Assembly (NCBI RefSeq): GCF_000340215.1
Contig: NW_006921532.1
Location: forward strand, 4,415,126 to 4,479,125
Length of the DNA stretch: 64,000 nucleotides
Direction: 5' to 3'
Source of the DNA: Pseudocercospora fijiensis CIRAD86
Lineage: Eukaryota > Ascomycota > Dothideomycetes > Mycosphaerellales > Mycosphaerellaceae
Program-made: the position numbers and the translations under genes
Shown: piece after piece, positions 10,001 through 19,138 of the stretch
Numbering within the stretch: position 1 is the stretch's first letter
Layout: every line of letters starts with the position of its first letter
Notes under the pieces: generated by a model
The model's input: the letters and a program-made list of their open reading frames with translations, nothing else
Told to the model about the DNA's origin: nothing
The model's database searches: none

Positions 10001-10654
10001 CAAGCGCTGGACTATTTTTTCACCAACGAAGGCCACAAATACTGGAGTGATATTCAGAAGCTCGCGAAGCAAGACACGCTAGAAGCAGACGACAAATTGA
10101 TGCATTACTTGATGGAAGCTGCACGCTTGTCCGGCGAGACCGGCGCCTTTAGATATGCGACCAAGGACGTTACGATCGTGGATGACACTGGATTGGAAAA
10201 TCTTCCCATCGGAGACAAGGGCAAGATCACGCACCACATCAAGCAAGGGGACATTGTAATGGTGAACTTCAAGGCCGCCTCTCGCGACGCACGTCTATTT
10301 CCAAATCCCGATCAGCTCGACCTCAACCGACCGCTCGATTCCTATCTCATGCTTGGACATGGAGCACATCAATGTTTGGGTCTGCCGATGACTCGCGTCG
10401 CACTCACGACAATGTTGAAGGTCATCGCGCGCCTCGACGGTCTAGAGCCTATGCCGGTATCTGTTGGCAAGCAAAGTGGGCCGCATTGCGTGAAGAAAGT
10501 GGTGAAAGAATTCATCCCGGGCGACCGAGCATACCTTCCTGAGAGCTGGCACTACCACCTTTACCTGACGGAGGATTGGGATCAGTACTTTCCTTTCCCA
10601 ACTTCTCTGAAACTGCGGTTCAAAGGTGAGGTACCCAATGTCAAGGCAGCGTAA
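7028..10654 (+). CDS. Psi-factor-producing oxygenase / linoleate diol synthase (heme peroxidase-P450 fusion)
   Basis: Bifunctional fatty-acid oxygenase. An N-terminal cyclooxygenase-like heme dioxygenase makes an 8- or 10-hydroperoxide from linoleate, and a C-terminal P450 rearranges it to a diol; products act as oxylipin signals in sporulation and host interaction. The frame is 1208 codons without a stop, typical for 1100-1200-residue Ppo/LDS proteins. Peroxidase marks: distal His246 (IIIHDIFRTD), SSYLDLAPLYG, and YRWH at 425-428 with catalytic Tyr and proximal His. P450 marks: PNQGQ with Asn985/Gln988 matching the amide pair of 5,8-diol synthases, EAAR at 1030-1033, and HGAHQCLG with heme-ligand Cys1116. 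Because this Cys is present, a PpoC-like inactive P450 is less likely. A 63-nt in-frame potential intron (7044-7106) leaves the exact N-terminus open. Confidence 0.9.
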   Translation: MSHSASKTSSIRVGESVDNQPTCDLTESNCVKMPLDPELSTLDRYRQSVGQSLTSLKTLLNAVRAPLPKDTGDGTYLPQADNETVLGEINDVIRDLARQDIKDIAGLVETVKGAALDKPLDDRKYLMETMVRVASKLPTDDLQKKITETLIITLWNDLEHPPQTLLSDEFQFRQPDGSNNSYKYPDIGKAGMPYARTVAPKTKQAGVLPDPGILFDSVLARKSPKGELHPNRISSMLFYLASIIIHDIFRTDHRDFTKSNTSSYLDLAPLYGSNWEEQKKMRTFKNGMIKPDCFSETRLLGLPPGVGAILICFNRYHNYVVQQLAAINEDGRFTEDAEKPAMVERYTNKEGKKDTINKRDDDLFQTARLITCGLYINIILIDYVRTILNLNRTDSNWQLNPRVEVQDGPPMGTGNQCSAEFNLVYRWHSAISERDDYWTQELFKEMFPGVEPSKVAEPQNVGMFLGKLAEDQMKIQKLDPTERPFPALKAEQEKMPRKKDGPFKGNYDDDDLADLLTSSIEDCANAMGPQQVPTIMKAIETLGINQARTWRCATLNEMRKHFKLKPHEKFSDITENEEVATALKHLYDSPDQVELYPGLVVEDAKDPVLPGSGLCPSYTVSRGVLSDAVALVRGDRFYTSAYTPALLTNWGYQEAHYDLAIDNGCVFYKLFLRALPNSFDPMSVYVHYPLTIPSETRTILKGLKKDHLYNFDRPQESHHPVVLFSAEAAKKVTEDQETFHVTWGPAMEFLMGPKAKNFMLAGDGPENAASRKIMEKPMYQGASSRSIPQGNEKWLRAVRDFYELKTTELLKQKSYKLAGMRYVDIIRDVSNMAHVAFGAELFSIPLKTEDFPHGMLEPPLTIAHRSSFTDLIAGIFTEQQLYLIMAAVFICVFFDLDPPKSFPLRVKAREACQTLGKIMALQVESVKRFGKLSETLIDAVMPNEGPLKEYGVHMIAQLCKANPDLSVDDLVWGNIMGTAGGMIPNQGQLFGQALDYFFTNEGHKYWSDIQKLAKQDTLEADDKLMHYLMEAARLSGETGAFRYATKDVTIVDDTGLENLPIGDKGKITHHIKQGDIVMVNFKAASRDARLFPNPDQLDLNRPLDSYLMLGHGAHQCLGLPMTRVALTTMLKVIARLDGLEPMPVSVGKQSGPHCVKKVVKEFIPGDRAYLPESWHYHLYLTEDWDQYFPFPTSLKLRFKGEVPNVKAA
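7044..7106 (+). other. Possible in-frame intron near the Ppo start
   Basis: GTAAGA donor after 16 coding bases and TTACAG acceptor, 63 nt, a multiple of three with no stop, so both spliced (MSHSAKSNCVKMP) and unspliced forms stay open. Length and ends are those of an ordinary fungal intron, and the family N-terminus is not conserved enough to choose. Confidence 0.5.
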
Positions 10655-10923
10655 GCAAGAGAATTGTTTTAGAGCTTGGCAAATATTGCAGATGTATGTA
10701 TGGCTTGCATGAGGTGGTCAGTTATTCTACAGTCTATCAGCCGAACTCGGACTCTATGTGTAGCCTTATGATTATTCTTCTTCTGAGCAGAAAGCGTCAC
10801 TGTCGAACTCACTGCACGCATGAGAGCGAACCTGTGCTGCTCTTTGTCTTGAGCGTAGCTTCGTGGATCCAGTCTTGAATGTAGACGCTGTAACGACGAT
10901 TTGCTCTCTCAGTACATGCTCGC

Positions 10924-11630
10924 CTAGTGCTTCTGTTTTCCCCTCTGCACTCTAACATGGGCATCAAATCGCCTGAACAGAAACTGTCCCTCGATGAAGC
11001 ATGATGCCATGAATAGCCACCAGATTGGAGACCGTGCGTTTACGGAGTGTTTGCGAAGTCGATTGCGAGCAAAGTAAAATGCTTCAAAAGTATGAATAGC
11101 GAGCATTGATCCTATCAACCAGGGCTGTATCGACCAGCTGAAGGCTGCAAAGCTCGGGCCCAGGACGCTTTCCACGATCTGGCCTTTGGCGAACCAGGAG
11201 CGCCGGCCATACGCCAAGAAAGTCGCGGAGATGACCAGGAACTCGAGCGCATAAAGTCCTGTGGGTGGTAGGAAGTCTTTGACGGTAACATCTGATTGAT
11301 TGAGCGCCTTCCTGCATTCCTTATCAAGCTCCACGACCCTTTCTCGTGCTTCTCGATACGAGGACATGCGAGGGTTGAGTGGAATCCGATATGTCTTCCC
11401 GTGACAAGAGAGTGTGAGATCTTCAAGACTGATGTCTGTCATCTTGCCATCGTAGGCTCGTAGGGAGCTGACTCCGCCGAAGTGCTCCAGATACCTGATT
11501 ATCAATTCGGGTGTCAGGGCAATGCGCAGCAGCGGCGGCAGGCAGCACTTACCGAGTCTGAGTGATCCTTGTTCATATGAGAGATGATCCGAGATTTGGC
11601 AGCCAAAGCTTGGGTCTCTTTGTCGGCCAT
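10924..11630 (-). CDS. DUF2470-domain integral membrane protein
   Basis: Exon 1 (11630-11553) encodes MADKETQALAAKSRIISHMNKDHSDS, whose SHMNKDHSDS is the start of a DUF2470 (HugZ C-terminal-like) domain. The 3' exon (11494-10924) continues RYLEHFGGVSS, DISLEDLTLSC and the family's IPLNP segment. About three hydrophobic segments follow (EFLVISATFLAYG, PWLIGSMLAIHTFEAFYF, PIWWLFMASCFIEG) and a basic C-terminus. This is a common ascomycete layout of unknown function. A GTAAGT donor (11552) and CAG acceptor (11495) bound a 58-bp intron, but that join is out of frame by one base, so a noncanonical junction or an indel must be assumed. Convergent with the Ppo gene. Confidence 0.68.
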
Positions 11631-12377
11631 GTTTCTTTGCTCGTCGCCGTCAAGACGGCCATTTGATGCTCATGGAATCGATTGGGATGCAACGCAAGTC
11701 ACATGACTGCATGATCTATTCCATCGTTAGAGTTTCGGCTCAGACGCTGCCAAGAGAAGCATCTTTGCAGCACCGCAGGGCCTTAATCTGCAGGCCGTCC
11801 TCCATTGCACAATACTCACACCCGTTGGTATCCTCATTCCTGTCTCCTCGAGGAACGCGTCGCAGAGGTCAATATCACCATCCATCGTTGGTATGACCTC
11901 ACGATGGCTGGATGCGAGGGGCCCTTTGTGTCGCACCGAGCGGAGCCATCATGCTCGGCTGACGCGTGGAACAACTCAAGAGAGTACGATGGCAGGTCAG
12001 CACATGCCTGCCTTTCGTCATATGTACAGCTCAGTTTCAGGGCAGAAACGGCGCTCCGCATTGAGCCTTCACCACAACACGCGGCTCGCTTAGAACGCCC
12101 GCTTGGAATAGCCGATCTCGCTGTCTTTGGATCGGGCACAAGACATGGCATATCCCAGCAACCTGTGGCTGATGACTGGAGCTCATATTGCGTCAGAGTG
12201 CAAAGTCGGCATAGCATCTGAATGGGTCTCTCACGGGCCTTGGAAACAGGTTTGGCACCTCTCACACTGACCTAAGTGGACATCCTTCTGCACTTCATGA
12301 ACTTCTCTCCAATTTCTCCCATCGAGACAGAATAATAAGCACTCTTTCCTTGGTACAGCTAATTGCGAGCCACCACA
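11631..12377. other. Intergenic region, divergent promoters
   Basis: 747 bp between the minus-strand DUF2470 gene and a plus-strand gene. Overlapping open frames on both strands (11805-12265) have no recognisable domain and look like chance frames in GC-balanced DNA. No repeat seen. Confidence 0.55.
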
Positions 12378-13127
12378 ATGTCCACCCAACAAGAAGAACA
12401 ATCCGCCAGCCTGCAAGGCGAAGGCAATGCAAACGCCGGTCTGAATGCATCCGGCAGTGCATCCGCTCAGTCGAAGCAGACGAAGAAGACGCCCAAGAAG
12501 CTAGGCCAAAAGAGTCAGCAGCAACAGCCTACCCCTGATCACACTGATGAGGCTGATGCTGATGCCGGCGCAGACGCAGACGCAGAGGCAGATGCGGACG
12601 CAGGAGCCAACCAACAAGTATCAGCAGAAGCCGACGGCGAAGACGATGCAGAGCCTGAGGAGCAACCACAGTCACGTCAACCATCGCGCAGACGTCAAAG
12701 TCGCGGCCGCGGACGCAAAGGTGGACAACAGGAAAGCGACACCGAATCAATCGCTCGCAGTGATGTTAGCGCTGCTGGCGGACGTCGACAGAGGCAACGC
12801 AACAAGAAGCAACAAGCACAGACTCAGCAATCCCAGAAGTCTGGAGGCGGCCCCTTGGACGACATCAGCGAGCAACTTCCCGGCGGCGAGCTTGTCGGCC
12901 AGGCTGGTGACATGGTTCAAGGAACAGCTGGCAACGCAGTCAACCAGGTCGGTAACACGGCGGGTAAGGCTTTAGGCGGTCTCACAGGAGGCGGCAAGGA
13001 AGGTGGCGAAGAGAAGGACGATGGCAGTGGAGAGCAGCTTCGTTTGCGACTGGAATTGAACCTGGACATTGAAATTCAATTGAAGGCGAAGATCCACGGT
13101 GACCTGACTTTGGGTCTGCTCAACTAA
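12378..13127 (+). CDS. Low-complexity protein with conserved C-terminal NLDIEI/GDLTL motif
   Basis: Single-exon, 249 residues, starting at the ATG at 12378 (an upstream in-frame TTG is not a credible start). The N-terminal part is Gln/Ser/Lys-rich. An Asp/Ala repeat region (DADAGADADAEADADAGA, about residues 55-75) follows, then an Arg/Lys/Gln-rich segment (about 95-150). Next is a Gly-rich amphipathic stretch (LPGGELVGQAGDMVQG, then NQVGNTAGKALGGLTGGG). The last 28 residues alternate polar and hydrophobic positions: LRLRLELNLDIEIQLKAKI then HGDLTLGLLN. The next gene ends with a near-copy of this tail. I recognise no catalytic domain. The low-complexity body suggests a largely disordered protein with one ordered C-terminal beta-like module. 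Confidence 0.8.
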   Translation: MSTQQEEQSASLQGEGNANAGLNASGSASAQSKQTKKTPKKLGQKSQQQQPTPDHTDEADADAGADADAEADADAGANQQVSAEADGEDDAEPEEQPQSRQPSRRRQSRGRGRKGGQQESDTESIARSDVSAAGGRRQRQRNKKQQAQTQQSQKSGGGPLDDISEQLPGGELVGQAGDMVQGTAGNAVNQVGNTAGKALGGLTGGGKEGGEEKDDGSGEQLRLRLELNLDIEIQLKAKIHGDLTLGLLN

Positions 13128-13982
13128 GTGAGAAGCATCATGACTCTGGCGAAAGGGCGTTTTGGGCGGATTTCGGGAGCTTTGTAATGTGACGCATGTG
13201 CGTACTGTACTTTCACAGCGACAGAAAATCATTGTATGGTATCACGCGCGTCTTTTCTGTGACACTGTAGACGGGTTGCGTTTGACGAGACGACCTGATG
13301 GCTGTACAGTACATACTGTATTCAACTCGGAGCCACATCCGCCCACGGTTCGCTTCGGTTCGGTGGACGCACAGGTGGCTCCTTGCTTGTGACGAAATAT
13401 GATGATGATGATCTTTCAAAGAGCTTTTGTCGAGCGACAGGTTGGTCTCACGAGTTACTACGGCTGACGTCCCAATTTCGCAAACCTTCATCCTTCACCA
13501 GCCTCTTGCAAGCGTGGATAACGCAAGCGCGGCTCCAAACCTTGAGTCTAAGTTCCATCGGCCACGATTCCCACGTTGCAAAACTTGGCATTCCTCGCAT
13601 TGAAACAACGGTCCGCTTGACGGGGGCGTACGGCTTTGCGCGGCTAGAACTACAGTACCGTGGCCCTGGACACGACATCCTAGCCCGAATGATCTCACAG
13701 CACCGCACCGCACCCACCTGGAGGTGTGGCTGAAGCCGGCCAGGGTCAAGACAAGTGGATACAGTATGACTATGCGCCATGGTTGCGCGATCGGGCGTCA
13801 AACAGGTTTCCGTGCTGAGTACGTCCTTCTCTCGTCCTTGCTCTGTGAACCCACTCGCTCATCCTAAGCAGAAGCTCCTGCTCAATACCAACGCACTTCG
13901 GCCATCCAAGACTCACTGAGCTCGGAATACTGCACCACGGTGCACACAGTCTTCCGCCGCAAGCATAGGTCAATCAGCAACC
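13128..13982. other. Intergenic region between the two tail-motif genes
   Basis: 855 bp. Frames here overlap on both strands without domain signatures. No tRNA, repeat array or mobile element seen. Confidence 0.55.
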
Positions 13983-14777
13983 ATGTCGGAAAAGATCGCA
14001 AACGAGTCGTATCGGAAGAAGTTCAATGAAGAGCCGAAACTCGAACACCTATCCGAGGAGACCCTGGCCAATCCGCCCAAGCAACGAACGACGGCAATGC
14101 AAGCAAAGCAGGATGCCCTCATCAAGCAAGAAAAGCGACAAGCAGGTCTCGAGTCCAACCGATCTCGATCATCTTCGAGGAGAGAGCGGAGAAAGCGGAT
14201 CCAGCAGATGATGGACGAGGGAAAGTACATGAAGACGAATTCTCTCGAGGCCTTGGAGGAAGCAGACGCCAACGGCGACCTAGCGCAGATGCGACCCTTC
14301 GAAAGAATAGGTCCTGACAGCACATCGATGGACGGACCCGTCACCATGGCACGCGCCATGAGGGGAGAGATTCCAGTTCGCGGCAGCAATCCTAATCAAC
14401 CCTACTATATGACACCTCAAGAAGACGAGTCAGGAGGAGTATGTCCGAACAAATTTTTTGTCCCCTTTTTACGACGCAATCTGTACTGACCAGTCTCTCT
14501 CGCAGTCGCAACTCAAAGACACAGACGGACTCAAACTCACACTAGAAGCAAATCTCGACATCGAGATCGAATTGAAAGCCTCCATTCGCGGCGATCTGAC
14601 CCTTTCATTATAGTAAGTTCCACTCCCCCCTTCCGTGCTTTTTTTATTTCCACCACCACCGGTCCCGGGTGATGGGGATGGGGATGGGGATGGGTAATGA
14701 TAATATTGGTCCGCCTTCCTCAAGTGGTAGCAAGGAGTAACCAATATGCAGCGCCTAACTCATCGAACAGCGAGTAA
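13983..14777 (+). CDS. Second NLDIEI/GDLTL-tail protein
   Basis: Exons 13983-14438, 14506-14612 and, in the favoured model, 14771-14777 give 189 residues. The body is charged and helical (SYRKKFNEEPKLEHLSEETL, then SRSSSRRERRKRIQQMMDEG) and unlike the neighbour. Exon 2 encodes LKLTLEANLDIEIELKASI then RGDLTLSL, closely matching the preceding gene's tail. If intron 2 is not removed, a TAG directly after SL ends the protein. If it is removed, the protein ends in Tyr-Glu, giving exactly the same tail length as the neighbour (GLLN versus SLYE). The CTAAC branch site eight bases before the acceptor supports splicing. Function unknown. Confidence 0.72.
14439..14505 (+). other. Intron 1 of the second tail-motif gene
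   Basis: 67 bp, GTATGT donor, TCGCAG acceptor, phase 0. The unspliced frame leaves the tail motif out and stops at about 14489. Confidence 0.85.
14613..14770 (+). other. Probable intron 2 of the second tail-motif gene
   Basis: 158 bp with a consensus GTAAGT donor, a CTAAC branch-like element at about 14756 and an AACAG acceptor. It leaves a tiny last exon (C GAG TAA). The overlapping TAG at 14611-14613 is the alternative stop. Confidence 0.55.
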
Positions 14778-15214
14778 CGTGGGTGAACCTTTAGTACCGG
14801 CTGAGCACACCGACTATATATATATATATATATCTCCGTCCGTATACGGCCGGCGTACTCGTTTGAGAAGATTCACAAGAAAAAGAAGAGGAAGAAGACA
14901 AGTCGCCCGGGGTTGATGGTGTGGTGGATTACCATCGCAATTCGGCTGGAAGTGCATGCTGACCGTCACCAGTGAGTCCATTTAAACAGACAGGCGTTGG
15001 TCAAGGAAGGAGTATTGGGATGATGAAGCAGAAGAAGACGATGATGATATGAAATGTCTCTTCATCTGTGTGACATTTGGGTATCTCCAGCTGGGCGGTC
15101 TGTACTACATTTACGTATGCGTGCAAGTCATAATTCTTTCCGTGCGTCAAGTCGTGTTCAAACAGCCTCCCCGAGCACTCAGCGGTACTGTACAATATTA
15201 CAATTCATGTCATT
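14778..15214. other. Intergenic region with a TA microsatellite
   Basis: 437 bp between convergent genes. Holds a (TA)n run at about 14814-14832 and a purine-rich patch at about 14868-14898. No gene seen. Confidence 0.6.
14814..14832. repeat. (TA)n microsatellite
   Basis: About nine to ten TA units directly 3' of the tail-motif gene. Simple repeat; likely length-variable. Confidence 0.85.
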
Positions 15215-18200
15215 TTACTTCAACTTCTCGGCAATTCCAGCAGTAGTTCCAGAAGCCCCGGGGGCCGGTCTGAAGTACAGCCGTCGGGTACCACCAGCCT
15301 TGCTCAGCTCACTGAAGTGCTTTTCCTTGTCCTCCTTGCACTTTTCGGCACTTGCCTGTTTGGCGCGTTGTATCATACCGTCAACCCACTTTTGACTGTG
15401 CTCTGGTAGGACTGCACGCTTTGATGCGCTCGAGGGTCCTGACAAGCCAACCTCTCCAGTGGTCTGCCTACTAGGCGGACGTGACAAAGTCGCGGTCGAC
15501 GGTCGTGAGCTTGACGATATCGATTTTGGTGTAGAGCTCTGGGTTCCAGATGCACCCTTCTTGGGTGTCGATTTAAGCCCATTGCCTCGTAGATCAAATG
15601 GCAGTGGCTTACCCTGTACATCATCGTCGCCGTCACTGCTCTCTGGCCGCGAGACGGCTGCCATTGGCGACTTGGTCCGAATGAATTCCGCAGGGCCACT
15701 AGCCTTGCGGGGTCGATTCGCGCCGGTCACAGTTTGCACCTCTAGATTTCCCTCAGATACAGTGCGGCTCCCATGATGTTGAGCAAAGCCAATGAGATAG
15801 TCAGCCAGATCGGTCCAGCCGCCGCCCACTCGAACCATCACACGTTGCTCGCCTTCTCCTACTATGCGCACGAAAAGCTTGATTGGATCATCACGACCGC
15901 TTTGTGTAAGATGGTAAAGCTTCACTTCAGGATCAGAGGAAGAAGTGGACTTCTTCGGTGACGATTCCGCCGGCACAATGGTGAGATCACCGCTTCTGGT
16001 TAGTCCTCTCACTGCTTGTGCCTTCGGACGAGGTCCGATAAAACCATGCGAACGGGATACAGGTGTTTCAGCACCAAGTCGAGGCTTAAACTTGATAGGC
16101 GCTGGGAGAGCGTCCAAAACGTCAGAGACATGGCGATCGAAGTTGTCCGCATCAGGTCGGAGTGTTGCTTTGACAATCTGTGAGCCAGGAGACATTGGCC
16201 TTGTGTTCTGATTGCGAGAGGCCTCCTTGACGCGACGTTTCGGCATGGCGGGATTCAGTGGTGGTGCGAGCGGGTCAAAACTTTTTCTCATTACCGGCGA
16301 CTCACTCTCTTCATGGACGGCCGAAATTTCATCTCCCGTAGTCTCCAGGCCATCTTCTGTGAATGTCTTGCCATATGGAGGGGTCGGAAAGCAGCCGATG
16401 CTGATATCTGATTTACCTGGCATTTTCGCTGATAGATCCTGTTCCAGAGAAGACTGTCGTGACCAAGCAGGCGGGGTGTGAGGCGGTGTAATCCTTGGAG
16501 AGACACTATTATGCCGTGACTTTGGTACATCGATACTCTTCAAGTCTGCTCGCGAAAACAACTCGATGGAAGCCAGTGAAGCCCGTTTCACTTGAAAGGC
16601 CTCATGAACAGGCTCAATTTCGGCATCGGGTGTGGCAAGATCAGCTTGAAATGTCTTCACCGTGGCAGATTTGGGACGAGGGTCGCGGCTCGTCGACGCT
16701 GTGAGAAACGCGAAATCAGGTAGGGGAAATAATGTCTCTATGTGCGTTGTGGTGGAGCAATTTGGTGCAGTTCGTGGTCTCGATGACAAAGATGCCGGCC
16801 GTGCCTTGCGAACGGACACCATATCAAGGTACTCGCGAGCGGGCACTGACGGTCGATGAGGTCTTGGAAGTGATGCTGTTCTCTTGCGACCAATGCTCCA
16901 GTATGGTCGTTCTGGAGTCCGTGCAGAGAATGACCGATCCAAGGAGGGCTGGGGCAGGCTTTGCACGAACATTCGGTCAAAGACATCTGTCTCAATCGCA
17001 ACTGCTGGCGTTTTGGTCGAGGCTTCTTCGTCCATTGCGCCTTCAGAGAGCAAGACATTTCCAGGAGCCTGCCCTGATGGCGTGGTGTCAGATGGAGACG
17101 CAAGAGGCCAGTTCTCAGGGAACTCGTCCTTTGATGGTGAGTGGAATGGCGAGTTCAGGCCAGTAGGCTTATAAGTTGCCGGAGCGATGCTGTCGCGAGC
17201 CGACAATGTGGCCTTCTGGCCATCGTGGGTGTGGAAACGAGGTTCGTCGTGGCTCTCCGCATTGCTTCCCTCTGCTTGGATAGAGTCAGCCATGGGCTTG
17301 GCATCACCAACCACCCCACTGCTGGCTTCATTGACCGAGCTTTTGGGGTGGCTTGCTTCTGAGTGGGCTGAGCTTCCACCACGGATCGAATTGAATTGTG
17401 AGCTGACCAGAGACACTGGTGACAATGCTTTGCGATCTGCTGACTCTGCGGACACTGCCGAGCGCCATCGACTGCTGAGCGTTCTCTTAGGCTTGATCTG
17501 TTCAGGGCTCCGGTCCTTTTTAAATAATTTTGTGAAGGCATTACTCGCATGCTCAAACGGCCGAACCGGACTCTTGGACATATTAAGCCTTTCGCTCTGC
17601 TCGATACCGGCATTGAGGAATGCCGCACGCTTTCTGGCCAGTTGGCCGCGCTGAGATTCGCCGTCGACAGGACTCGAGCCGGACGAGACACTTCTGTGAG
17701 CAGAAATAGCAGAGACAGAATTGACGTCTTCGAGCGACAGTTCCGGGCGAACAACTAGAGGAACAGGTTGAGAGACTGGTCGGCTAGGCAGCAGGGCACT
17801 TGCGGACATGGTGGCTGTGACGACCCGAAGCTCCTTTGCGTGATCTGAGAGTGTTTCCGTGCCAGAGACTGTGTCGGCCTTTGACCAGCCGCCTTGGGCC
17901 AGCCAAGGACTTTGATCTCGAGACTGCACATCCTGCGATGGTCGGCGCACAGCATCGTCATCAGAATCTGGATCTTCAGTCTCAGAAACAGTCAAGATAC
18001 CACTCGGAGCGGCAGCTGATGATGAAGAGGTCTCGCTGTCAGGTCCAGCGGCGGACTGCTGTCTTAATCTATGCCATTCGTCTTCAAGCACTTTGCGATC
18101 AGCTTGGACTACCCATGTGCCATACGCAGATTCCAGCAGTTCGAAATCGTCAACCCACGTGTCAGGAACACAGTCGTCTCTGCCTTCAAGATCGTCGAGA

Positions 18201-19138
18201 AAACGATCGAGTCTCCGTCCCAGGCTGCCCACTTGGCGCTGTATCGCAGCTTTCAAGTCTTCCAAAGCTTGCCTGTCTAAGCTCGCTGTATCAACCGGTG
18301 AGACAGAGCTTGACGAAGTCGAAATTGCTGCCCAGCCGCGATCGAGTTCGTGCCGTGCTCGTTTAAGATCGCGCAGATAGTTCGGAGCGCTGCGTAGAAT
18401 GATGAGTCGAATGGTCCAGACGTCAAGCAGGCGATGTAGCTTCGACAGGAAAGGGAGTGCCTGTAGAATGGTCGCGGTGACCAGAGCGGTGAAGTCGTCC
18501 AGCTTCTTCAGGTCGACAGTCGCAGCTGAATAGTCGCCAAACGCATCTGACCTTGACGGCGGCCTAGAGTTGACACGGTAGTGGGAATTCAACACATAAT
18601 CCTTCAGCTCTTCCACGTCCATCTCGTCCAGATGCTGACCAATCTCATCGGCTCGCTTCTCGTATGCTCTGACAGTGCTCGCGGGAAGACTGCCCCAGAA
18701 GTCTTCGTCTGCTTCTCCATGCTCCTCCACAGCGTCAACAGCGTCGCCACGTCCAGAGACTACGCTTCGACGAGCGCGCTTGGGAATGTCGAAGGTGCCA
18801 GGCCATTGCCAAGCGTCAATCTCGCGCGCCCATGTCCTGAGATGCAGACAAGTGCTCGCAGCCTTGGCGGCCAAGGCGCGTTGTGAAGGCGATGCTGTGT
18901 GGATACTTCTGATGAGGGTATGCGAGCTGGTCATGTCCATGTCGTCTGGCTCGGCGGAGCAGGCACGAAGGGTGGTGGTCGGCGAAAGGTCACGCAGCAA
19001 CGGGTCAAGGGCGCGAGCATGCTGGCGAGAGGGCGAGCGCGACTTGGTGCGTATATGCAGAGGCACAGGCACAGGCAAAGGTGCTTTGGTGGGCGGCGGG
19101 ATGTGCGGGCGGTTGGCGAAAGGGTGCTCAAGAGGCAT
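15215..19138 (-). CDS. Large GAS2/GAR-domain protein (putative microtubule/cytoskeleton linker)
   Basis: Intronless 1307-residue frame. The N-terminus is Pro-rich (ANRPHIPPPTKAPLPVPVP). Residues of about 70-400 are helical and charged with spectrin-like character (LHRLLDVWTIRLIILRSAPN, LEDLKAAIQRQVGSLGRRLD). The centre is long, Ser/Pro-rich and probably disordered and phosphorylated. Near residues 1072-1121 lies a GAS2-related (GAR) domain: VKLYHLTQSGRDDPIKLFVR, IVGEGEQRVMVRVGGGW, TDLADYLIGFAQHHG. The C-terminus has a Ser-rich stretch and a Lys-rich helix (WVDGMIQRAKQASAEKCKED). In animals GAR domains bind microtubules in Gas2/spectraplakin proteins. A cytoskeletal linker role is inferred from the domain. 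It borders the transposon island on its 5' side. Confidence 0.82.
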   Translation of the reverse strand: MPLEHPFANRPHIPPPTKAPLPVPVPLHIRTKSRSPSRQHARALDPLLRDLSPTTTLRACSAEPDDMDMTSSHTLIRSIHTASPSQRALAAKAASTCLHLRTWAREIDAWQWPGTFDIPKRARRSVVSGRGDAVDAVEEHGEADEDFWGSLPASTVRAYEKRADEIGQHLDEMDVEELKDYVLNSHYRVNSRPPSRSDAFGDYSAATVDLKKLDDFTALVTATILQALPFLSKLHRLLDVWTIRLIILRSAPNYLRDLKRARHELDRGWAAISTSSSSVSPVDTASLDRQALEDLKAAIQRQVGSLGRRLDRFLDDLEGRDDCVPDTWVDDFELLESAYGTWVVQADRKVLEDEWHRLRQQSAAGPDSETSSSSAAAPSGILTVSETEDPDSDDDAVRRPSQDVQSRDQSPWLAQGGWSKADTVSGTETLSDHAKELRVVTATMSASALLPSRPVSQPVPLVVRPELSLEDVNSVSAISAHRSVSSGSSPVDGESQRGQLARKRAAFLNAGIEQSERLNMSKSPVRPFEHASNAFTKLFKKDRSPEQIKPKRTLSSRWRSAVSAESADRKALSPVSLVSSQFNSIRGGSSAHSEASHPKSSVNEASSGVVGDAKPMADSIQAEGSNAESHDEPRFHTHDGQKATLSARDSIAPATYKPTGLNSPFHSPSKDEFPENWPLASPSDTTPSGQAPGNVLLSEGAMDEEASTKTPAVAIETDVFDRMFVQSLPQPSLDRSFSARTPERPYWSIGRKRTASLPRPHRPSVPAREYLDMVSVRKARPASLSSRPRTAPNCSTTTHIETLFPLPDFAFLTASTSRDPRPKSATVKTFQADLATPDAEIEPVHEAFQVKRASLASIELFSRADLKSIDVPKSRHNSVSPRITPPHTPPAWSRQSSLEQDLSAKMPGKSDISIGCFPTPPYGKTFTEDGLETTGDEISAVHEESESPVMRKSFDPLAPPLNPAMPKRRVKEASRNQNTRPMSPGSQIVKATLRPDADNFDRHVSDVLDALPAPIKFKPRLGAETPVSRSHGFIGPRPKAQAVRGLTRSGDLTIVPAESSPKKSTSSSDPEVKLYHLTQSGRDDPIKLFVRIVGEGEQRVMVRVGGGWTDLADYLIGFAQHHGSRTVSEGNLEVQTVTGANRPRKASGPAEFIRTKSPMAAVSRPESSDGDDDVQGKPLPFDLRGNGLKSTPKKGASGTQSSTPKSISSSSRPSTATLSRPPSRQTTGEVGLSGPSSASKRAVLPEHSQKWVDGMIQRAKQASAEKCKEDKEKHFSELSKAGGTRRLYFRPAPGASGTTAGIAEKLK

